Shown piece after piece: positions 35,818 to 45,220 of a DNA stretch of 64,000 nt (positions are counted from its first letter, which is position 1; every line of letters begins with the position of its first letter). Below the pieces are notes generated by a model. The model made no database searches. It had not been told where the DNA came from and worked only from the letters and a program-made list of their open reading frames with translations. A program made the position numbers and the translations under genes. The DNA comes from Stenotrophomonas sp. UBA2302 (GTDB taxonomy: Bacteria; Pseudomonadota; Gammaproteobacteria; Xanthomonadales; Xanthomonadaceae), in assembly GCA_002345545.1 (NCBI GenBank), contig DDVW01000056.1, positions 444-64,443 of the forward strand, in the 5' to 3' direction.

Positions 35818-36705
35818 ATGGAAAATGATCTGGACATGTCCGCCGTTTCCCGCAAGGCGCTGGTATTCGGCGCCAGCGGCCAGATCGGCGTGTGCCTGCT
35901 GGCGAACCTGCGCGCCGCTGGCTGGACGGTGACGGCGGTGTCACGCCAGCCGCAACTTCCCGGGCCGGGACTGTGCTGGGTGCAGGGGGATCTTTCCGGT
36001 GCCTGGCAGGGGGCCGATGATTTCGACGCGGTGTTCTGCTGCGGCCCGCTCGATCACTTCGCGCGCTGGTATGCGGCTTCGGCCATGCACGCGCCGCGCG
36101 TGGTCGCTTTCGGTTCCACCAGTGTGGAGGTCAAGCGCGATTCCAGCGACCCGGCCGAGCGCGATGTCGCCCGGCGCCTGCGCGAGGCCGAGCAGCTGCT
36201 GTTCGCCACTGCCGCGGGGCGTGATGTCGCCGCCACCGTGCTGCGGCCCACCCTGGTGTATGGGGCAGGGCGCGACAAGACCCTGAGCGCGATCGCGGCA
36301 CTGGCCGTTCGCACCGGCTTCTTCCTCCTGCCCACCTGCGCCACCGGCCTGCGCCAGCCGGTGCATGTGCAGGATCTGGGCGATGCGGCACTGCGTGTGG
36401 TCGAATTTCCGGAAACCGCCGGGCGCGCCTATGCGCTGGGTGGCGGGGAAATCCTCGGCTACAGCGAAATGGTGCGGCGGGTGCTGGCCTCGCTGACGAC
36501 GCACCCCCGGTTGTGGCGGGTACCGACGCCGCTGTTCATGCTGGTATTGCGCGTGGCACATGCCAGCGGACGGCTGCAGAACATCAACCGGGCCGCACTG
36601 GCGCGCATGCGCGAACCGCTGGTGTTCGACACCGGCCCGGCGCAGCGCGACTTCGGCTATGCGCCGCGGCCGTTCCTGCCGACCCGGGAAATGGTCGGGC
36701 TGTAG
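35818..36705 (+). CDS. NAD-dependent epimerase/dehydratase-like protein
   Basis: 295 residues with an N-terminal Rossmann loop ALVFGASGQIGVCLLANLRAAGW, a VAFGSTSVEVK strand in the place of the catalytic Ser/Thr, and the C-terminal substrate-domain pattern VLRPTLVYGAGRDKTLSAI, QPVHVQDLGDAALRVVEFPE. The usual YxxxK is not obvious: the equivalent region reads ARRLREAEQLL, so catalysis by the classical route is doubtful. Two possible starts (ATG 35818 or 35836) without good ribosome sites. It lies divergently from the Mrp operon. Substrate unknown. Confidence 0.75.
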   Translation: MENDLDMSAVSRKALVFGASGQIGVCLLANLRAAGWTVTAVSRQPQLPGPGLCWVQGDLSGAWQGADDFDAVFCCGPLDHFARWYAASAMHAPRVVAFGSTSVEVKRDSSDPAERDVARRLREAEQLLFATAAGRDVAATVLRPTLVYGAGRDKTLSAIAALAVRTGFFLLPTCATGLRQPVHVQDLGDAALRVVEFPETAGRAYALGGGEILGYSEMVRRVLASLTTHPRLWRVPTPLFMLVLRVAHASGRLQNINRAALARMREPLVFDTGPAQRDFGYAPRPFLPTREMVGL

Positions 36706-36778
36706 CCGGCCGCCGTGCGCGGTGATTGCGGCGGCTCCTTGCCGGCGCAGGTACCGTTCGGTATGCCGCGTACGGGCG

Positions 36779-37258
36779 CTAGTAGCGCCAGCCGAATTGC
36801 CGGAACAGCTTGGCCAGCACCCAGATCGGGCCGATCAGCAGGTAGGTCAGGTCGGTGAAGAAGCTGGGACGGCGACCTTCGATCTTGTGGCCGATGAACT
36901 GCGCGATCCACGCCACCACGAACACGCCGATGGCGATGTACAGCAGCATCGTGATTCCCAGACGGTCTTCCAGCAGCCGGCAGATGCAGCCGAACACGAA
37001 GAAGATGATCAGCATGCCGATGCCCAGCGGGCGTGACAGGCGGTTGTACCAAGCCCAGGTGGCGAACATCGCCAGGGCGGCCCAGACGCCGTGCTGGAAC
37101 CAGGTCAACAGCGGCGGGATGCACCACAGCAGGGCGATCACCGACCACAGGATGGCGGGAACCGCGACCACGTGGATGGCCTGGTTGGTGTGGTTGACGT
37201 GATCGCCGGAATAGCTGGTGAAGTACCGGTCTACCGGGCGTGCGATGCGCGTGTCCAT
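36779..37258 (-). CDS. DUF962/Mpo1-like membrane protein
   Basis: 159 residues with four membrane helices. It matches Mpo1/YGL010W-type proteins: conserved HxxH-type segments YSGDHVNHTNQAIHVVAVP near the N-terminus and WIAQFIGHKIEGRRPSF near the C-terminus. Yeast Mpo1 is an Fe(II) 2-hydroxy fatty acid dioxygenase; bacterial members are presumed related but untested. The ATG at 37258 gives the standard MDTRIARPVDRYFTSY start. It precedes purC in the same direction by 80 bases read 3'-ward. Confidence 0.82.
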   Translation of the reverse strand: MDTRIARPVDRYFTSYSGDHVNHTNQAIHVVAVPAILWSVIALLWCIPPLLTWFQHGVWAALAMFATWAWYNRLSRPLGIGMLIIFFVFGCICRLLEDRLGITMLLYIAIGVFVVAWIAQFIGHKIEGRRPSFFTDLTYLLIGPIWVLAKLFRQFGWRY

Positions 37259-37337
37259 GGTCTCTCCCACCTGTGGTGGGCCGAGCATAGCGCGGCTTCC
37301 CTACGGCTGCGCACGGTGCGCAGCCGCAGGGGCGGGG

Positions 37338-38264
37338 TCAGTCGATGTGGATGCCGGCCAGCCGCTGCAGCGCTTCGGCGTACTTGGCGCGGGTGTGCTC
37401 GATCACCGAGGCTGGCAGCGCCGGGCCCGGGGCGGTCTTGTCCCAGTCCAGCGTCTCCAGGTAGTCGCGCACGAACTGCTTGTCGTAGCTCGGCGGGCTG
37501 ATGCCGACCTGGTACTCGTCGGCCGGCCAGTAGCGCGAGGAATCGGGCGTGAGCATCTCGTCCATGATGTACAGGCGCCCGTCGGCGTCGGTGCCGAACT
37601 CGAACTTGGTGTCCGCCAGCAGGATGCCGCGCTCGGCCGCATAACCGGCGGCGAACTTGTAGATACGCAAGGTGGCATCGCGCACCTTCTCGGCCAGGTC
37701 CGCGCCCACTGCCTTGACCATTGCGTCGAAATCGATGTTCTCGTCATGGTCGCCGACAGCCGCCTTGGTGGACGGGGTGAAGATCGGCTCGGGCAGCTTC
37801 TCGGCCTGCTGCAGGCCGTCGGGCAGGGCGATGCCGCTGACCTTGCCGGTGCGCTGGTAGTCCTTCCAGCCGCTGCCGATCACATAGCCGCGGGCGATCG
37901 CTTCCACCGGCACCGGCTTGAGCTTTTTGGTCACCACCGCACGCTTGGCGTACAGCGCCGGATCGACGCCCTCGGGCAGCACGCTGGCCACATCGATGCC
38001 GGTCAGGTGGTTGGGCATCAGGTGTTCGGTCTGCTTGAACCAGAAATTGGACACCTGGCACAGCATCTCGCCCTTGCCCGGGATCGGGTCGGGCAGCACC
38101 ACGTCGAATGCCGACAGGCGATCGGTGGCCACGATCAGCAGGTACTCGCCCGCAGGCGTATCGGCAGGCAGGCGTTCGCGCGGGATATCGAATACATCAC
38201 GCACCTTGCCGCGATGGCGCAAGGGCAGGCCGGGAAGATCGGATTGCAGCAGCGTGGTCGGCAC
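37338..38264 (-). CDS. purC: Phosphoribosylaminoimidazole-succinocarboxamide synthase
   Basis: 308 residues, the long form found in Xanthomonadaceae. It joins CAIR and aspartate with ATP in purine synthesis. Motifs: [14 protein letters not shown] (ATP loop), [27 protein letters not shown] and [25 protein letters not shown]. The start is GTG at 38264, because AGGAG lies five bases upstream; the in-frame GTG two codons earlier overlaps that site. It is divergent from the DnaJ-domain gene. Confidence 0.95.
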   Translation of the reverse strand: MPTTLLQSDLPGLPLRHRGKVRDVFDIPRERLPADTPAGEYLLIVATDRLSAFDVVLPDPIPGKGEMLCQVSNFWFKQTEHLMPNHLTGIDVASVLPEGVDPALYAKRAVVTKKLKPVPVEAIARGYVIGSGWKDYQRTGKVSGIALPDGLQQAEKLPEPIFTPSTKAAVGDHDENIDFDAMVKAVGADLAEKVRDATLRIYKFAAGYAAERGILLADTKFEFGTDADGRLYIMDEMLTPDSSRYWPADEYQVGISPPSYDKQFVRDYLETLDWDKTAPGPALPASVIEHTRAKYAEALQRLAGIHID

Positions 38265-38428
38265 GGGCACTCCTGGGGCTTGGCAATGATGCCGCCGGCG
38301 TGGAGGACCCGGATCTGGAGGACCCGCTGGGCCCGCGGCTGGACGGCGGGCGGCCTAGTGTAAAGCCGGATTGGCCCGCTGTGGCATAAAATGCGGCTCC
38401 AATCCATCCACAGGCCATACCCTCGTCC

Positions 38429-38758
38429 ATGCGCTGGTACGGAAAACTGCTCGGTTTCATCGCCGGGGCCCTGCTGTTCAGGCCCAACCCCCTGTTTGGC
38501 GCGGTCATCGGCCTGCTGCTGGGGCACGCCTTCGACAGCGACTGGTTCCGGCTGGGCAGGGACCTGCCGTACCGCGAGCTGGGCGTCACCCGCGAGGCCA
38601 CCGACGCCGAGATCGACCTGGCCTACCGCCGGCTGATGTCCCAGTACCACCCCGACAAGGTGGCCGGCGCCGCGCCCGAGCTGCGCGAACAGGCCGAAAA
38701 AAAGGCCCGGCAGATCAATGCCGCCTACGACCGCATCAAAGCCCTGCGCAAGCGCTGA
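38429..38758 (+). CDS. Membrane-anchored J-domain protein (DjlA C-terminal-like)
   Basis: 109 residues. An N-terminal hydrophobic Gly-rich segment ([26 protein letters not shown], like DjlA/TerB-type proteins) is followed by a short J domain: [31 protein letters not shown] contains the HPD tripeptide, and [17 protein letters not shown] is helix IV. It should recruit and stimulate a DnaK-type Hsp70 at the membrane. The TerB domain of full DjlA is absent, so it is a short variant. Confidence 0.8.
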   Translation: MRWYGKLLGFIAGALLFRPNPLFGAVIGLLLGHAFDSDWFRLGRDLPYRELGVTREATDAEIDLAYRRLMSQYHPDKVAGAAPELREQAEKKARQINAAYDRIKALRKR

Positions 38759-38800
38759 GAGCGTGCCCACCTTCCTGCTGCGCTCGCCCCACGCCCCGCG

Positions 38801-38852
38801 TGCGTTGCTCGCAATGCTCACGTATTCCACATACGCTGCGCTTGCTCCGCTA
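38801..38852. repeat. Imperfect inverted repeat between the J-protein gene and rpe
   Basis: The core GTATTCCACATAC is nearly palindromic, and the flanks (TTGCTCGCAATGCTCAC on the left, GCTGCGCTTGCTCCG on the right) are roughly complementary after inversion. The sequence has the look of an interspersed intergenic palindromic element in the group, but only one copy lies in this window, so dispersal cannot be shown here. Confidence 0.35.
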
Positions 38853-38916
38853 CGCCACGGCGCGCAGACCGTCGCTCGCGACGGAACGTGAACCCGTTCT
38901 ACAAGGCTCTTCCACC

Positions 38917-39591
38917 ATGTCCAACTGCATCATCGCCCCCTCCATCCTGTCGGCCAATTTCGCCAAGCTCGGCGAGGAGGTCGACAACGTGCTGGCCGCT
39001 GGCGCCGACTGGGTCCATTTCGACGTGATGGACAACCATTACGTGCCCAACCTCACCATTGGCCCGATGGTCTGCCAGGCGCTGCGCAAGCACGGCGTGA
39101 CCGCGCCGATCGACGTGCACCTGATGGTCGAGCCGGTAGACCGTATCGTCCCGGACTTCGCCGAGGCCGGCGCCAGCATCATCAGCTTCCACCCGGAAGC
39201 CAGCCGCCACGTGCATCGCACCATCCAGCTGATCAAGTCGCACGGCTGCAAGGCCGGACTGGTACTGAATCCGGGTACGTCGGTGGAAGTGCTGGACTGG
39301 GTGCTGGAGGACCTGGACCTGGTGCTGCTGATGTCGGTCAACCCCGGCTTCGGCGGCCAGGCGTTCATCCCGTCCACGCTGGACAAGCTGCGCGCGGTGC
39401 GGGCGATGATCGACAAGCTCGGCAAGCCGATCACCCTGGAAGTGGATGGTGGCGTCAAGGCCGACAACATCGGTGCGATCGCCGCTGCTGGCGCCGACGC
39501 GTTTGTCGCCGGCTCGGCCATCTTCAATGCGCCGGACTATGCCGACGTGATTGCCAAAATGCGTACGAACGTCGCCACGGCGCGAAGCTGA
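38917..39591 (+). CDS. rpe: Ribulose-phosphate 3-epimerase
   Basis: 224 residues, TIM barrel. It interconverts ribulose-5-phosphate and xylulose-5-phosphate. Motifs: [34 protein letters not shown] (Asp acid/base and His metal ligand), [26 protein letters not shown] and [11 protein letters not shown] (second catalytic Asp). The ATG gives the family start. AAGG lies about ten bases upstream. A GNAT gene follows after three bases, so they are co-translated. Confidence 0.96.
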   Translation: MSNCIIAPSILSANFAKLGEEVDNVLAAGADWVHFDVMDNHYVPNLTIGPMVCQALRKHGVTAPIDVHLMVEPVDRIVPDFAEAGASIISFHPEASRHVHRTIQLIKSHGCKAGLVLNPGTSVEVLDWVLEDLDLVLLMSVNPGFGGQAFIPSTLDKLRAVRAMIDKLGKPITLEVDGGVKADNIGAIAAAGADAFVAGSAIFNAPDYADVIAKMRTNVATARS

Positions 39592-39594
39592 GCT

Positions 39595-40080
39595 ATGGCC
39601 GACGTCCACATCCGTCCCGCAACGGCCGAGGATGCGGGGCTGATCCTGCATTTCATCCGCGAACTGGCGATCTACGAGAAGGCCGAATCCTCGGTGCAGA
39701 CCGATGAGGCCGGCATCCGTGCCAGCCTGTTCGGTGCCGATGCCAAGGCGCAGGCGCTGGTGTGCGAACGCGACGGGCAGGCGATCGGCTACGCGGTGTA
39801 CTTCTACAACTACTCCACGTGGCTGGGCCGCAACGGCATCTATCTGGAAGACCTGTACATCAGCCCCGAGCAGCGCGGCAGCGGTGCCGGCAAGGCGCTG
39901 CTGCAGCACATCGCCAGGCTGGCGGTGGCGCAGGGCTGCGGGCGATTCGAGTGGTCGGTGCTGGACTGGAATACGCCGGCCATCGAGTTCTACAAGGCGG
40001 CCGGCGCCGTGGCGCAGGACGAGTGGACGGTGTACCGGCTGCAGGGCGATGCTCTGCGCAAGTTTGCTGAAGGCCGCTAG
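39595..40080 (+). CDS. GNAT family N-acetyltransferase
   Basis: 161 residues with the full GNAT fold: VHIRPATAEDAGLILHFIRELAIYEK start, motif A LEDLYISPEQRGSGAGKALL (acetyl-CoA pyrophosphate loop QRGSGAG) and FEWSVLDWNTPAIEFYKAAGA. It most resembles diamine acetyltransferase (SSAT-like) enzymes, where the C-terminal WNxxAIxFY motif is typical. It overlaps no neighbour and lies three bases after rpe. The substrate is not certain. Confidence 0.85.
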   Translation: MADVHIRPATAEDAGLILHFIRELAIYEKAESSVQTDEAGIRASLFGADAKAQALVCERDGQAIGYAVYFYNYSTWLGRNGIYLEDLYISPEQRGSGAGKALLQHIARLAVAQGCGRFEWSVLDWNTPAIEFYKAAGAVAQDEWTVYRLQGDALRKFAEGR

Positions 40081-40191
40081 CGTAGTGCCGAGCCATGCCC
40101 GGCAGAGGCGTTTGTGGTGCCACGATTTCGCAGGAGCGGTGTAAGCCGCGAAGCTCATATCAATGAGGCTGCGGCACATGCGCAAGAAGAC

Positions 40192-40219
40192 AAAAAAGCC
40201 GCAGTGTCGCCACTGCGGC
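40192..40219 (-). terminator. Intrinsic terminator on the minus strand without an obvious gene
   Basis: A perfect nine-base-pair stem (GCCGCAGTG 40198-40206 and CACTGCGGC 40211-40219) with loop TCGC. On the minus strand it ends in six T (A-run 40192-40197). No minus-strand protein gene lies upstream of it, so it ends an untranslated transcript. It does not suit the plus-strand GNAT gene, which has no T-run after the stem. Confidence 0.8.
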
Positions 40220-40330
40220 CGGGGAATCCATCGGAGGCTGATCCTGCCTCCATCCATCGTCCCTGCTATGGACTTCCATTCTCCGGATCGACAATGACAG
40301 CGGCGTGACAATCACCGGTATGCGCTGACG
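40192..40330 (-). ncRNA. Candidate small RNA, GGA-rich, opposite the trpE upstream region
   Basis: On the minus strand the terminator is preceded by a hairpin GGAGGC / GCCTCC (40246-40251 with 40233-40238) whose seven-base loop is AGGATCA. Read from about 40330 the strand carries GGA motifs in CCGGAGAATGGAAG, ATGGATGGAGG, AGGATC and GATGGATTCC: six within about 80 bases, one of them in a hairpin loop. GGA in loops is the binding site of CsrA/RsmA, and RNAs with several of them titrate that protein. The 5' end is not defined; I found no convincing promoter. Candidate only. Confidence 0.4.
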
Positions 40331-40522
40331 CAACGGGCCGCGTTATCTGCTTGAGAAGGACATGAGGCCGGTACTCCGGTTCCTCACTCTCAAGGGCAGG
40401 CCGGTTGTATGCGCAGGTGCCTGCCGGAACCCCGTTGTTTGATGGCTGGATCGTTGCCACTGCAAGCATTTGCGCCTGTTGCAGATGCACACCGCGGCAC
40501 GATCTTGCGGTAGAGTTGCGCG

Positions 40523-40672
40523 GTGCCCATTCTGACGACCAAGCGTTACCTTTCTTCCGCTCGCCGCTGGTGGCGATGGTGGCCCGTTGCCGTCGTCCGT
40601 ACCGCCACCGTCGATTCCCGGAAGGAAAGCCGTCTTGATCACGCAAGAGCAGTTCCAGCAGCTGGCCACTGA
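40523..40672 (+). CDS. trpL: Putative trp leader peptide (four Trp codons in five)
   Basis: A 49-codon frame starting with GTG at 40523 and ending with TGA at 40670-40672, 38 bases inside trpE in another frame. Codons 16, 17, 19 and 20 are TGG (positions 40568-40582) around one Arg codon. Tryptophan is rare and this cluster lies just ahead of trpE, so the frame looks like a regulatory leader peptide. Only a weak GAG lies upstream of the GTG, and the first in-frame stop upstream is at 40511, so no earlier start exists. The peptide itself need not have a function. Confidence 0.6.
   Translation: MPILTTKRYLSSARRWWRWWPVAVVRTATVDSRKESRLDHARAVPAAGH
40549..40637 (+). promoter_or_regulatory. Candidate translational attenuator of trpE
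   Basis: The trpE ribosome site (CGGAAGGAAAG, 40619-40629) can pair with CTTTCTTCCG at 40550-40559: ten base pairs with one bulged G. Inside, GGTGGCG (40569-40575, within the Trp codons) pairs with CGCCACC (40603-40609). The hairpin would hide the trpE start. A ribosome stalled on the Trp codons would cover both left arms and free the ribosome site when tryptophan is scarce. No T-run terminator lies between leader and trpE, so regulation would be of translation rather than of transcription termination. Confidence 0.5.
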
Positions 40673-42125
40673 AGGCCATAGCGCACCCCCGCACAATTTC
40701 GTCCCCGTCGTCCGTGAAGTGCTGTCCGACCTGGACACGCCGCTTTCGGTCTACCTGAAGCTCGCCGACGGTCCGTATACCTATCTGTTCGAATCGGTCG
40801 AGGGCGGTGAGCGCTTCGGTCGTTATTCGATCATCGGCATGCCCGCACGCCGCATCTACAGCTTCCGCGGCCATACGCTGGAAGTGAGCGAACTGGGCGA
40901 AGTGGTGGAGCGCCGCGAGGTTGCCGATCCGCTGGCCGAAGTGGAAGTGCTGCGCAAGCAGTATTCGGTGCCGCAGCTGGACGGCCTGCCGGGTTTCACC
41001 GGCGGCCTGGTCGGCTGGTTCGGCTTCGAGTGCATCCAGTACATCGAACCGCATCTGGGTGCGGGCGACAAGCCTGATGAACTCGGTACGCCGGACATCC
41101 TGCTGATGCTGTCCGAAGAGCTGGCGGTGTTCGACAACCTCAAGGGTCGCCTGTACCTGATCGTGCACGCCGACCCGTCACAGCCGCAGGCCTGGGCGCG
41201 GGCAAACCGTCGTCTTGATGAGCTGGCCCATCGCCTGCGCCAGGGCGGTGCCGGTTACCCGCAGCCGCAGGTGTCCGATGCCATCGACGAGCAGGATTTC
41301 CAGTCCTCCTTCACCCGCGAGGAATATCACGCGGTGGTGCGCAAGGCCCAGGAATACGTGCTTGCCGGCGACATCTTCCAGGTGGTGCCGAGCCAGCGCT
41401 TGCGCGTGCCGTTCCGCGCGCGGCCGATCGACGTCTACCGCGCGCTGCGTGCGTTGAATCCGTCGCCATACATGTATTTCATCGACGTGGGTGGCACTCA
41501 GGTGGTGGGTTCGTCGCCGGAGATCCTCGCGCGGCTGCGCGATGGCGTGGTCACTGTGCGGCCGATCGCCGGTACCCGCCCACGCGGCGCCACGCCGGAG
41601 CTGGACAAGGCGTTGGAAGCCGAGCTGCTGGCCGATCCGAAGGAACGTGCCGAGCACGTGATGCTGATCGATCTGGGCCGCAACGACGTCGGCCGCATTG
41701 CCGAGCCGGGCACCGTGCAGGTGGGCGAGCAGTTCGTGATCGAACGCTACAGCCACGTCATGCATATCGTCAGCGAAGTGACCGGCACGCTGAAGGCGGG
41801 CCTGAGCTACAGCGACGTGCTGCGGGCGACCTTTCCGGCCGGCACGGTCAGCGGTTCACCGAAGATCCGTGCATTGGAAATCATCCGCGAGCTGGAGCCG
41901 GTCAAGCGCAACGTGTACTCCGGTGCGGTCGGCTACATCGGCTGGCACGGCGATGCCGATACCGCCATCGCCATCCGCACCGCGGTGATCCAGGACGGCC
42001 ACCTGTACGTGCAGGCCGGCGGCGGCGTGGTCCATGACTCCGATCCGGACGCCGAGTGGCAGGAAACCATGAACAAGGGCCGCGCGCTGTTCCGCGCGGT
42101 GGCGCAGGCGGCGAAGGGGCTTTGA
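40635..42125 (+). CDS. trpE: Anthranilate synthase component I
   Basis: 496 residues. It makes anthranilate from chorismate with ammonia from TrpG. The feedback-site segment [19 protein letters not shown] (LFES is the Trp-binding element) is near residue 50. Catalytic-domain blocks: [62 protein letters not shown] and [14 protein letters not shown]. The start is a TTG at 40635 with GGAAGGAAAG upstream; an ATG giving the conserved N-terminus does not exist. TTG may lower expression and depend on the leader hairpin. First gene of the trpEGDC cluster; trpB, trpA and trpF are elsewhere. Confidence 0.95.
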   Translation: MITQEQFQQLATEGHSAPPHNFVPVVREVLSDLDTPLSVYLKLADGPYTYLFESVEGGERFGRYSIIGMPARRIYSFRGHTLEVSELGEVVERREVADPLAEVEVLRKQYSVPQLDGLPGFTGGLVGWFGFECIQYIEPHLGAGDKPDELGTPDILLMLSEELAVFDNLKGRLYLIVHADPSQPQAWARANRRLDELAHRLRQGGAGYPQPQVSDAIDEQDFQSSFTREEYHAVVRKAQEYVLAGDIFQVVPSQRLRVPFRARPIDVYRALRALNPSPYMYFIDVGGTQVVGSSPEILARLRDGVVTVRPIAGTRPRGATPELDKALEAELLADPKERAEHVMLIDLGRNDVGRIAEPGTVQVGEQFVIERYSHVMHIVSEVTGTLKAGLSYSDVLRATFPAGTVSGSPKIRALEIIRELEPVKRNVYSGAVGYIGWHGDADTAIAIRTAVIQDGHLYVQAGGGVVHDSDPDAEWQETMNKGRALFRAVAQAAKGL

Positions 42126-42162
42126 TCCCGCGTCCGTTACCGACCTACAGGCAGGAATTCCC

Positions 42163-42747
42163 ATGCTGTTGATGATCGACAACTACGACAGCTTCACCTT
42201 CAACCTTGTGCAATACCTGCAGATGCTGGGTGCCGAGGTGAAGGTGGTGCGCAATGACGCGATCAGCGTCGAGCAGATCGCCGCGTTGCAACCCTCGCAC
42301 ATCGTGGTTTCTCCCGGACCGAAGACGCCCAACGAAGCCGGTGTATCGCTGGAGGTGATCCGCCAGTTGGGGCCGAGCATTCCCCTGTTCGGCGTGTGTC
42401 TGGGCCACCAGAGCATCGGCCAGGTGTATGGCGGGAACGTGATCCGCGCCGGCAACATCATGCACGGCAAGACTTCGGCCATCCGGCATGAAGGCAAGGG
42501 CGTGTTCGCCGGTCTGCCGGACGGCTATGAGGCCACCCGTTACCACTCGCTGGTGGTGGACAAGGACAGCTTGCCGGCCGAACTGGAGATCACCGCCTGG
42601 ACCGAGAATCCGGATGGTTCGATGGAGGAGATCATGGGCCTGCGGCACCGTGAATATCCGGTGGAAGGCGTGCAGTTCCATCCCGAGTCGATCCTCACCC
42701 AGCACGGTCACGCATTGTTGAAGAACTTCCTGGATCGTACGTGCTGA
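42163..42747 (+). CDS. trpG: Anthranilate synthase component II (glutamine amidotransferase)
   Basis: 194 residues. It releases ammonia from glutamine for TrpE. The start [19 protein letters not shown] is typical. The catalytic Cys is in [12 protein letters not shown] and the His/Glu in [10 protein letters not shown]. Starts 37 bases after trpE with AGGCAGG upstream. Not fused to TrpD. Confidence 0.96.
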   Translation: MLLMIDNYDSFTFNLVQYLQMLGAEVKVVRNDAISVEQIAALQPSHIVVSPGPKTPNEAGVSLEVIRQLGPSIPLFGVCLGHQSIGQVYGGNVIRAGNIMHGKTSAIRHEGKGVFAGLPDGYEATRYHSLVVDKDSLPAELEITAWTENPDGSMEEIMGLRHREYPVEGVQFHPESILTQHGHALLKNFLDRTC

Positions 42748-42811
42748 TCGCCTTGCGTCATCTCCAGCAGTCCAGTCGCTGTTGCCTGACGGTAGCCGTG
42801 GGGCCGGCATC

Positions 42812-43324
42812 GTGAGTGATGCGGACCTGCGGCTGTTCGTGGTGATGCTCGGTGGCCGTCATGCGCGTGCCAATACCGAAGTGCATGACGTGGTGTTCGC
42901 GGTCGCGCCGGAGATCGGGCAGACCTACGCGCAGCTGCGCCAGCAATGGTTCGGCGAGCCGGGCGGGTTGCACCTGGATTCGTGGATGACGGTCGACGGC
43001 GTCGAGGACTGGCAGGTACGCCTGTCGCAGGATGCGCCCGCTGCCGATGCGCCGACGCTGTTCTTCGTCAACCTCGGTGGTTACGTGGACGGCGAGTTCG
43101 GTGAAGCGCACCGCTATCTGCTGGTGATCGCCGCCGACGCGGTGGAAGCCAAACACAAGGCACTGGCGCAGGCCGAAGCGCAGTGGGTCAAGCCGCACCG
43201 TGACGCCTTGCTGGACGTGGACAGCTGCCTGCCTGTCGGCCCGATCGGTGGCCTGCATGTGCAGCTGATCCCCGGCCCCCACACCGGCATCCGCTGCCAC
43301 AGCGACTACATCGTTATTTCCTGA
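42812..43324 (+). CDS. DUF1543 protein within the trp cluster
   Basis: 170 residues from GTG at 42812 (an upstream TTG at 42782 is possible). [43 protein letters not shown] is the DUF1543 signature, repeated in weaker form in the second half with [22 protein letters not shown]. No catalytic motif is evident and the function is unknown. It lies between trpG and trpD in the same direction, with 64 and 13 bases of spacing, so it is co-transcribed with tryptophan synthesis genes; a role there is unproven. Confidence 0.82.
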   Translation: MSDADLRLFVVMLGGRHARANTEVHDVVFAVAPEIGQTYAQLRQQWFGEPGGLHLDSWMTVDGVEDWQVRLSQDAPAADAPTLFFVNLGGYVDGEFGEAHRYLLVIAADAVEAKHKALAQAEAQWVKPHRDALLDVDSCLPVGPIGGLHVQLIPGPHTGIRCHSDYIVIS

Positions 43325-43337
43325 CACTGGAGTTTTC

Positions 43338-44375
43338 ATGACCATCACCGCGCAGGAAGCCCTGCAACGCACCATCGAGCATCGGGAAATCTTCTTCGAC
43401 GAAATGGTCGAGCTGATGCGGCAGATCATGCGCGGGGAAATCTCGCCGACCATGACCGCGGCGATCCTCACCGGCCTGCGCGTCAAGAAGGAAACCGTGG
43501 GCGAGATCGCCGGCGCGGCCACGGTGATGCGCGAGTTCGCGTTGCCGGTACAGGTGTCCGACAAGACCCATCTGGTCGATATCGTCGGGACCGGTGGCGA
43601 TGGCTCGCATACCTTCAACATCTCTACCTGCTCGATGTTCGTGGTGGCCGCGGCCGGCGCCAAGGTGGCCAAGCATGGCAACCGCAGCGTGTCGTCCAAA
43701 TCCGGCAGCGCCGATGCGGTGGAGGCGCTGGGGGCGGTGATCGAGCTCACCCCGGAGCAGGTGGCTGTTGCGATCGAGCAGACCGGCATCGGCTTCATGT
43801 TCGCGCCGATGCACCACCCGGCGATGAAGGTCGTGGCGCCGGTACGCCGGGAGATGGGCGTGCGCACCATTTTCAACATCCTCGGTCCGCTGACCAACCC
43901 GGTCGGTGCCACCAATATCCTGATGGGCGTGTTCCATCCGGATCTGGTCGGCATCCAGGCGCGTGTGCTCGGCGAGCTGGGCGCAGAACGGGCGCTGGTG
44001 GTGTGGGGTCGCGACAACATGGACGAGATCTCGCTGGGCGCCGGCACGCTGGTTGGCGAGCTGCGTGACGGCAAGGTGCGCGAGTATGAAATCCATCCGG
44101 AAGACTTCGGCATCGCCATGTCCGCCAGCCGCAATCTCAAGGTCGCCAATCCGGAAGAGTCCATCGCCATGCTGCGTGGCGTGCTGGACAACGTGCCCGG
44201 CCCGGCCAACGACATCGTCGCGCTCAATGCCGGCGCCGCGCTGTATGTGGCCGGCGTGGCCGACAGCATCGCCGATGGCCTGGCGCGCGCACGCGCGGTG
44301 ATCGCCGATGGCAGTGCCCGTGCGCGCATGCAGCAGTACGTCGCCGCCAGCCGTATGCTGGCCGGCAAGTCCTGA
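43338..44375 (+). CDS. trpD: Anthranilate phosphoribosyltransferase
   Basis: 345 residues. It adds phosphoribose from PRPP to anthranilate. Motifs: [21 protein letters not shown] (the GTGGD PRPP loop), [21 protein letters not shown] and [12 protein letters not shown]. The GTGGDG loop and the SSKSGSAD helix give confidence. ATG at 43338 with GGAG upstream. trpC follows after about 50 bases. Confidence 0.96.
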   Translation: MTITAQEALQRTIEHREIFFDEMVELMRQIMRGEISPTMTAAILTGLRVKKETVGEIAGAATVMREFALPVQVSDKTHLVDIVGTGGDGSHTFNISTCSMFVVAAAGAKVAKHGNRSVSSKSGSADAVEALGAVIELTPEQVAVAIEQTGIGFMFAPMHHPAMKVVAPVRREMGVRTIFNILGPLTNPVGATNILMGVFHPDLVGIQARVLGELGAERALVVWGRDNMDEISLGAGTLVGELRDGKVREYEIHPEDFGIAMSASRNLKVANPEESIAMLRGVLDNVPGPANDIVALNAGAALYVAGVADSIADGLARARAVIADGSARARMQQYVAASRMLAGKS

Positions 44376-44425
44376 GTTTTCCGATTTTCCGTATCCGCAA
44401 CACCCGTCTTCCAGGAAGCCGATCC

Positions 44426-45220
44426 ATGAGTGACATCCTCAACACCATCCTCGCCCGCAAATCGCAGGAGGTGGCCGAGCGCAGTGCCCGCATGCCGTTG
44501 GCCGAGTTGAAAGCGCGCGTGGCCGATGCGCCGCCGGTGCGCGGCTTTGCCAATGCGCTGCAGGCGGCCATCGCCAATGGCGACCCTGCGGTGATCGCCG
44601 AGATCAAGAAGGCCAGTCCGTCCAAGGGCGTGATCCGCGCCGAGTTCCATCCGGCCGACATCGCCGTGAGTTACGAGTTTGGCGGTGCCAGCTGCCTGTC
44701 GGTGCTGACCGACGTGGATTTCTTCCAGGGTGCCGACGCCTACCTGCAGCAGGCACGCGAGGCCTGCACGTTGCCGGTGCTGCGCAAGGACTTCGTGATC
44801 GATCCATACCAGGTGGTCGAGGCCCGCGTGCTGGGTGCCGATTGCGTCCTGCTGATCGTCGCCGCGCTGGATGATCGCCAGCTGGCCGAGCTGTCCGATC
44901 TGGCGATGCAGCTGGGCATGGACGTGCTGGTGGAAGTGCACGACATCGACGAGCTCGAGCGCGCGCTGCAGGTGCCGGTGCCGCTGGTGGGCATCAACAA
45001 CCGCAACCTGCGCACGTTCGAGGTTTCGCTGGACACCACCTTGTCGATGAAGGACGCGGTGCCGCGCGACCGCCTGCTGGTCACCGAAAGCGGCATCCTC
45101 GGTCCGGCCGACGTGACGACCATGCGCGACGCCGGCATCAATGCGTTCCTCGTCGGTGAGGCTTTCATGCGCGTGGACGAGCCGGGTGAGGGCCTGCGTC
45201 AGCTATTCTTTCCGGCATGA
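44426..45220 (+). CDS. trpC: Indole-3-glycerol-phosphate synthase
   Basis: 264 residues, TIM barrel, monofunctional (no TrpF domain). It closes CdRP to indole-3-glycerol phosphate. Motifs: [25 protein letters not shown] (catalytic Glu and Lys), [29 protein letters not shown] and [13 protein letters not shown]. The final codon is TGA at 45218-45220. A group II intron starts at the next base. In the uninterrupted arrangement, this stop overlapped the ATG of the phosphatase gene (ATGA). Confidence 0.96.
   Translation: MSDILNTILARKSQEVAERSARMPLAELKARVADAPPVRGFANALQAAIANGDPAVIAEIKKASPSKGVIRAEFHPADIAVSYEFGGASCLSVLTDVDFFQGADAYLQQAREACTLPVLRKDFVIDPYQVVEARVLGADCVLLIVAALDDRQLAELSDLAMQLGMDVLVEVHDIDELERALQVPVPLVGINNRNLRTFEVSLDTTLSMKDAVPRDRLLVTESGILGPADVTTMRDAGINAFLVGEAFMRVDEPGEGLRQLFFPA

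Noticed and set aside
37304-37326. A ten-base-pair hairpin CGGCTGCGCA / TGCGCAGCCG between DUF962 and purC
   Set aside because: No T-run on either strand. It cannot be assigned as a terminator with any confidence.
40178-40297. A 39-residue open frame MRKKTKKPQCRHC with a CxxC pair
   Set aside because: The Cys pair is encoded by the terminator stem itself. Short, poor ribosome site, and better explained as part of the minus-strand RNA.
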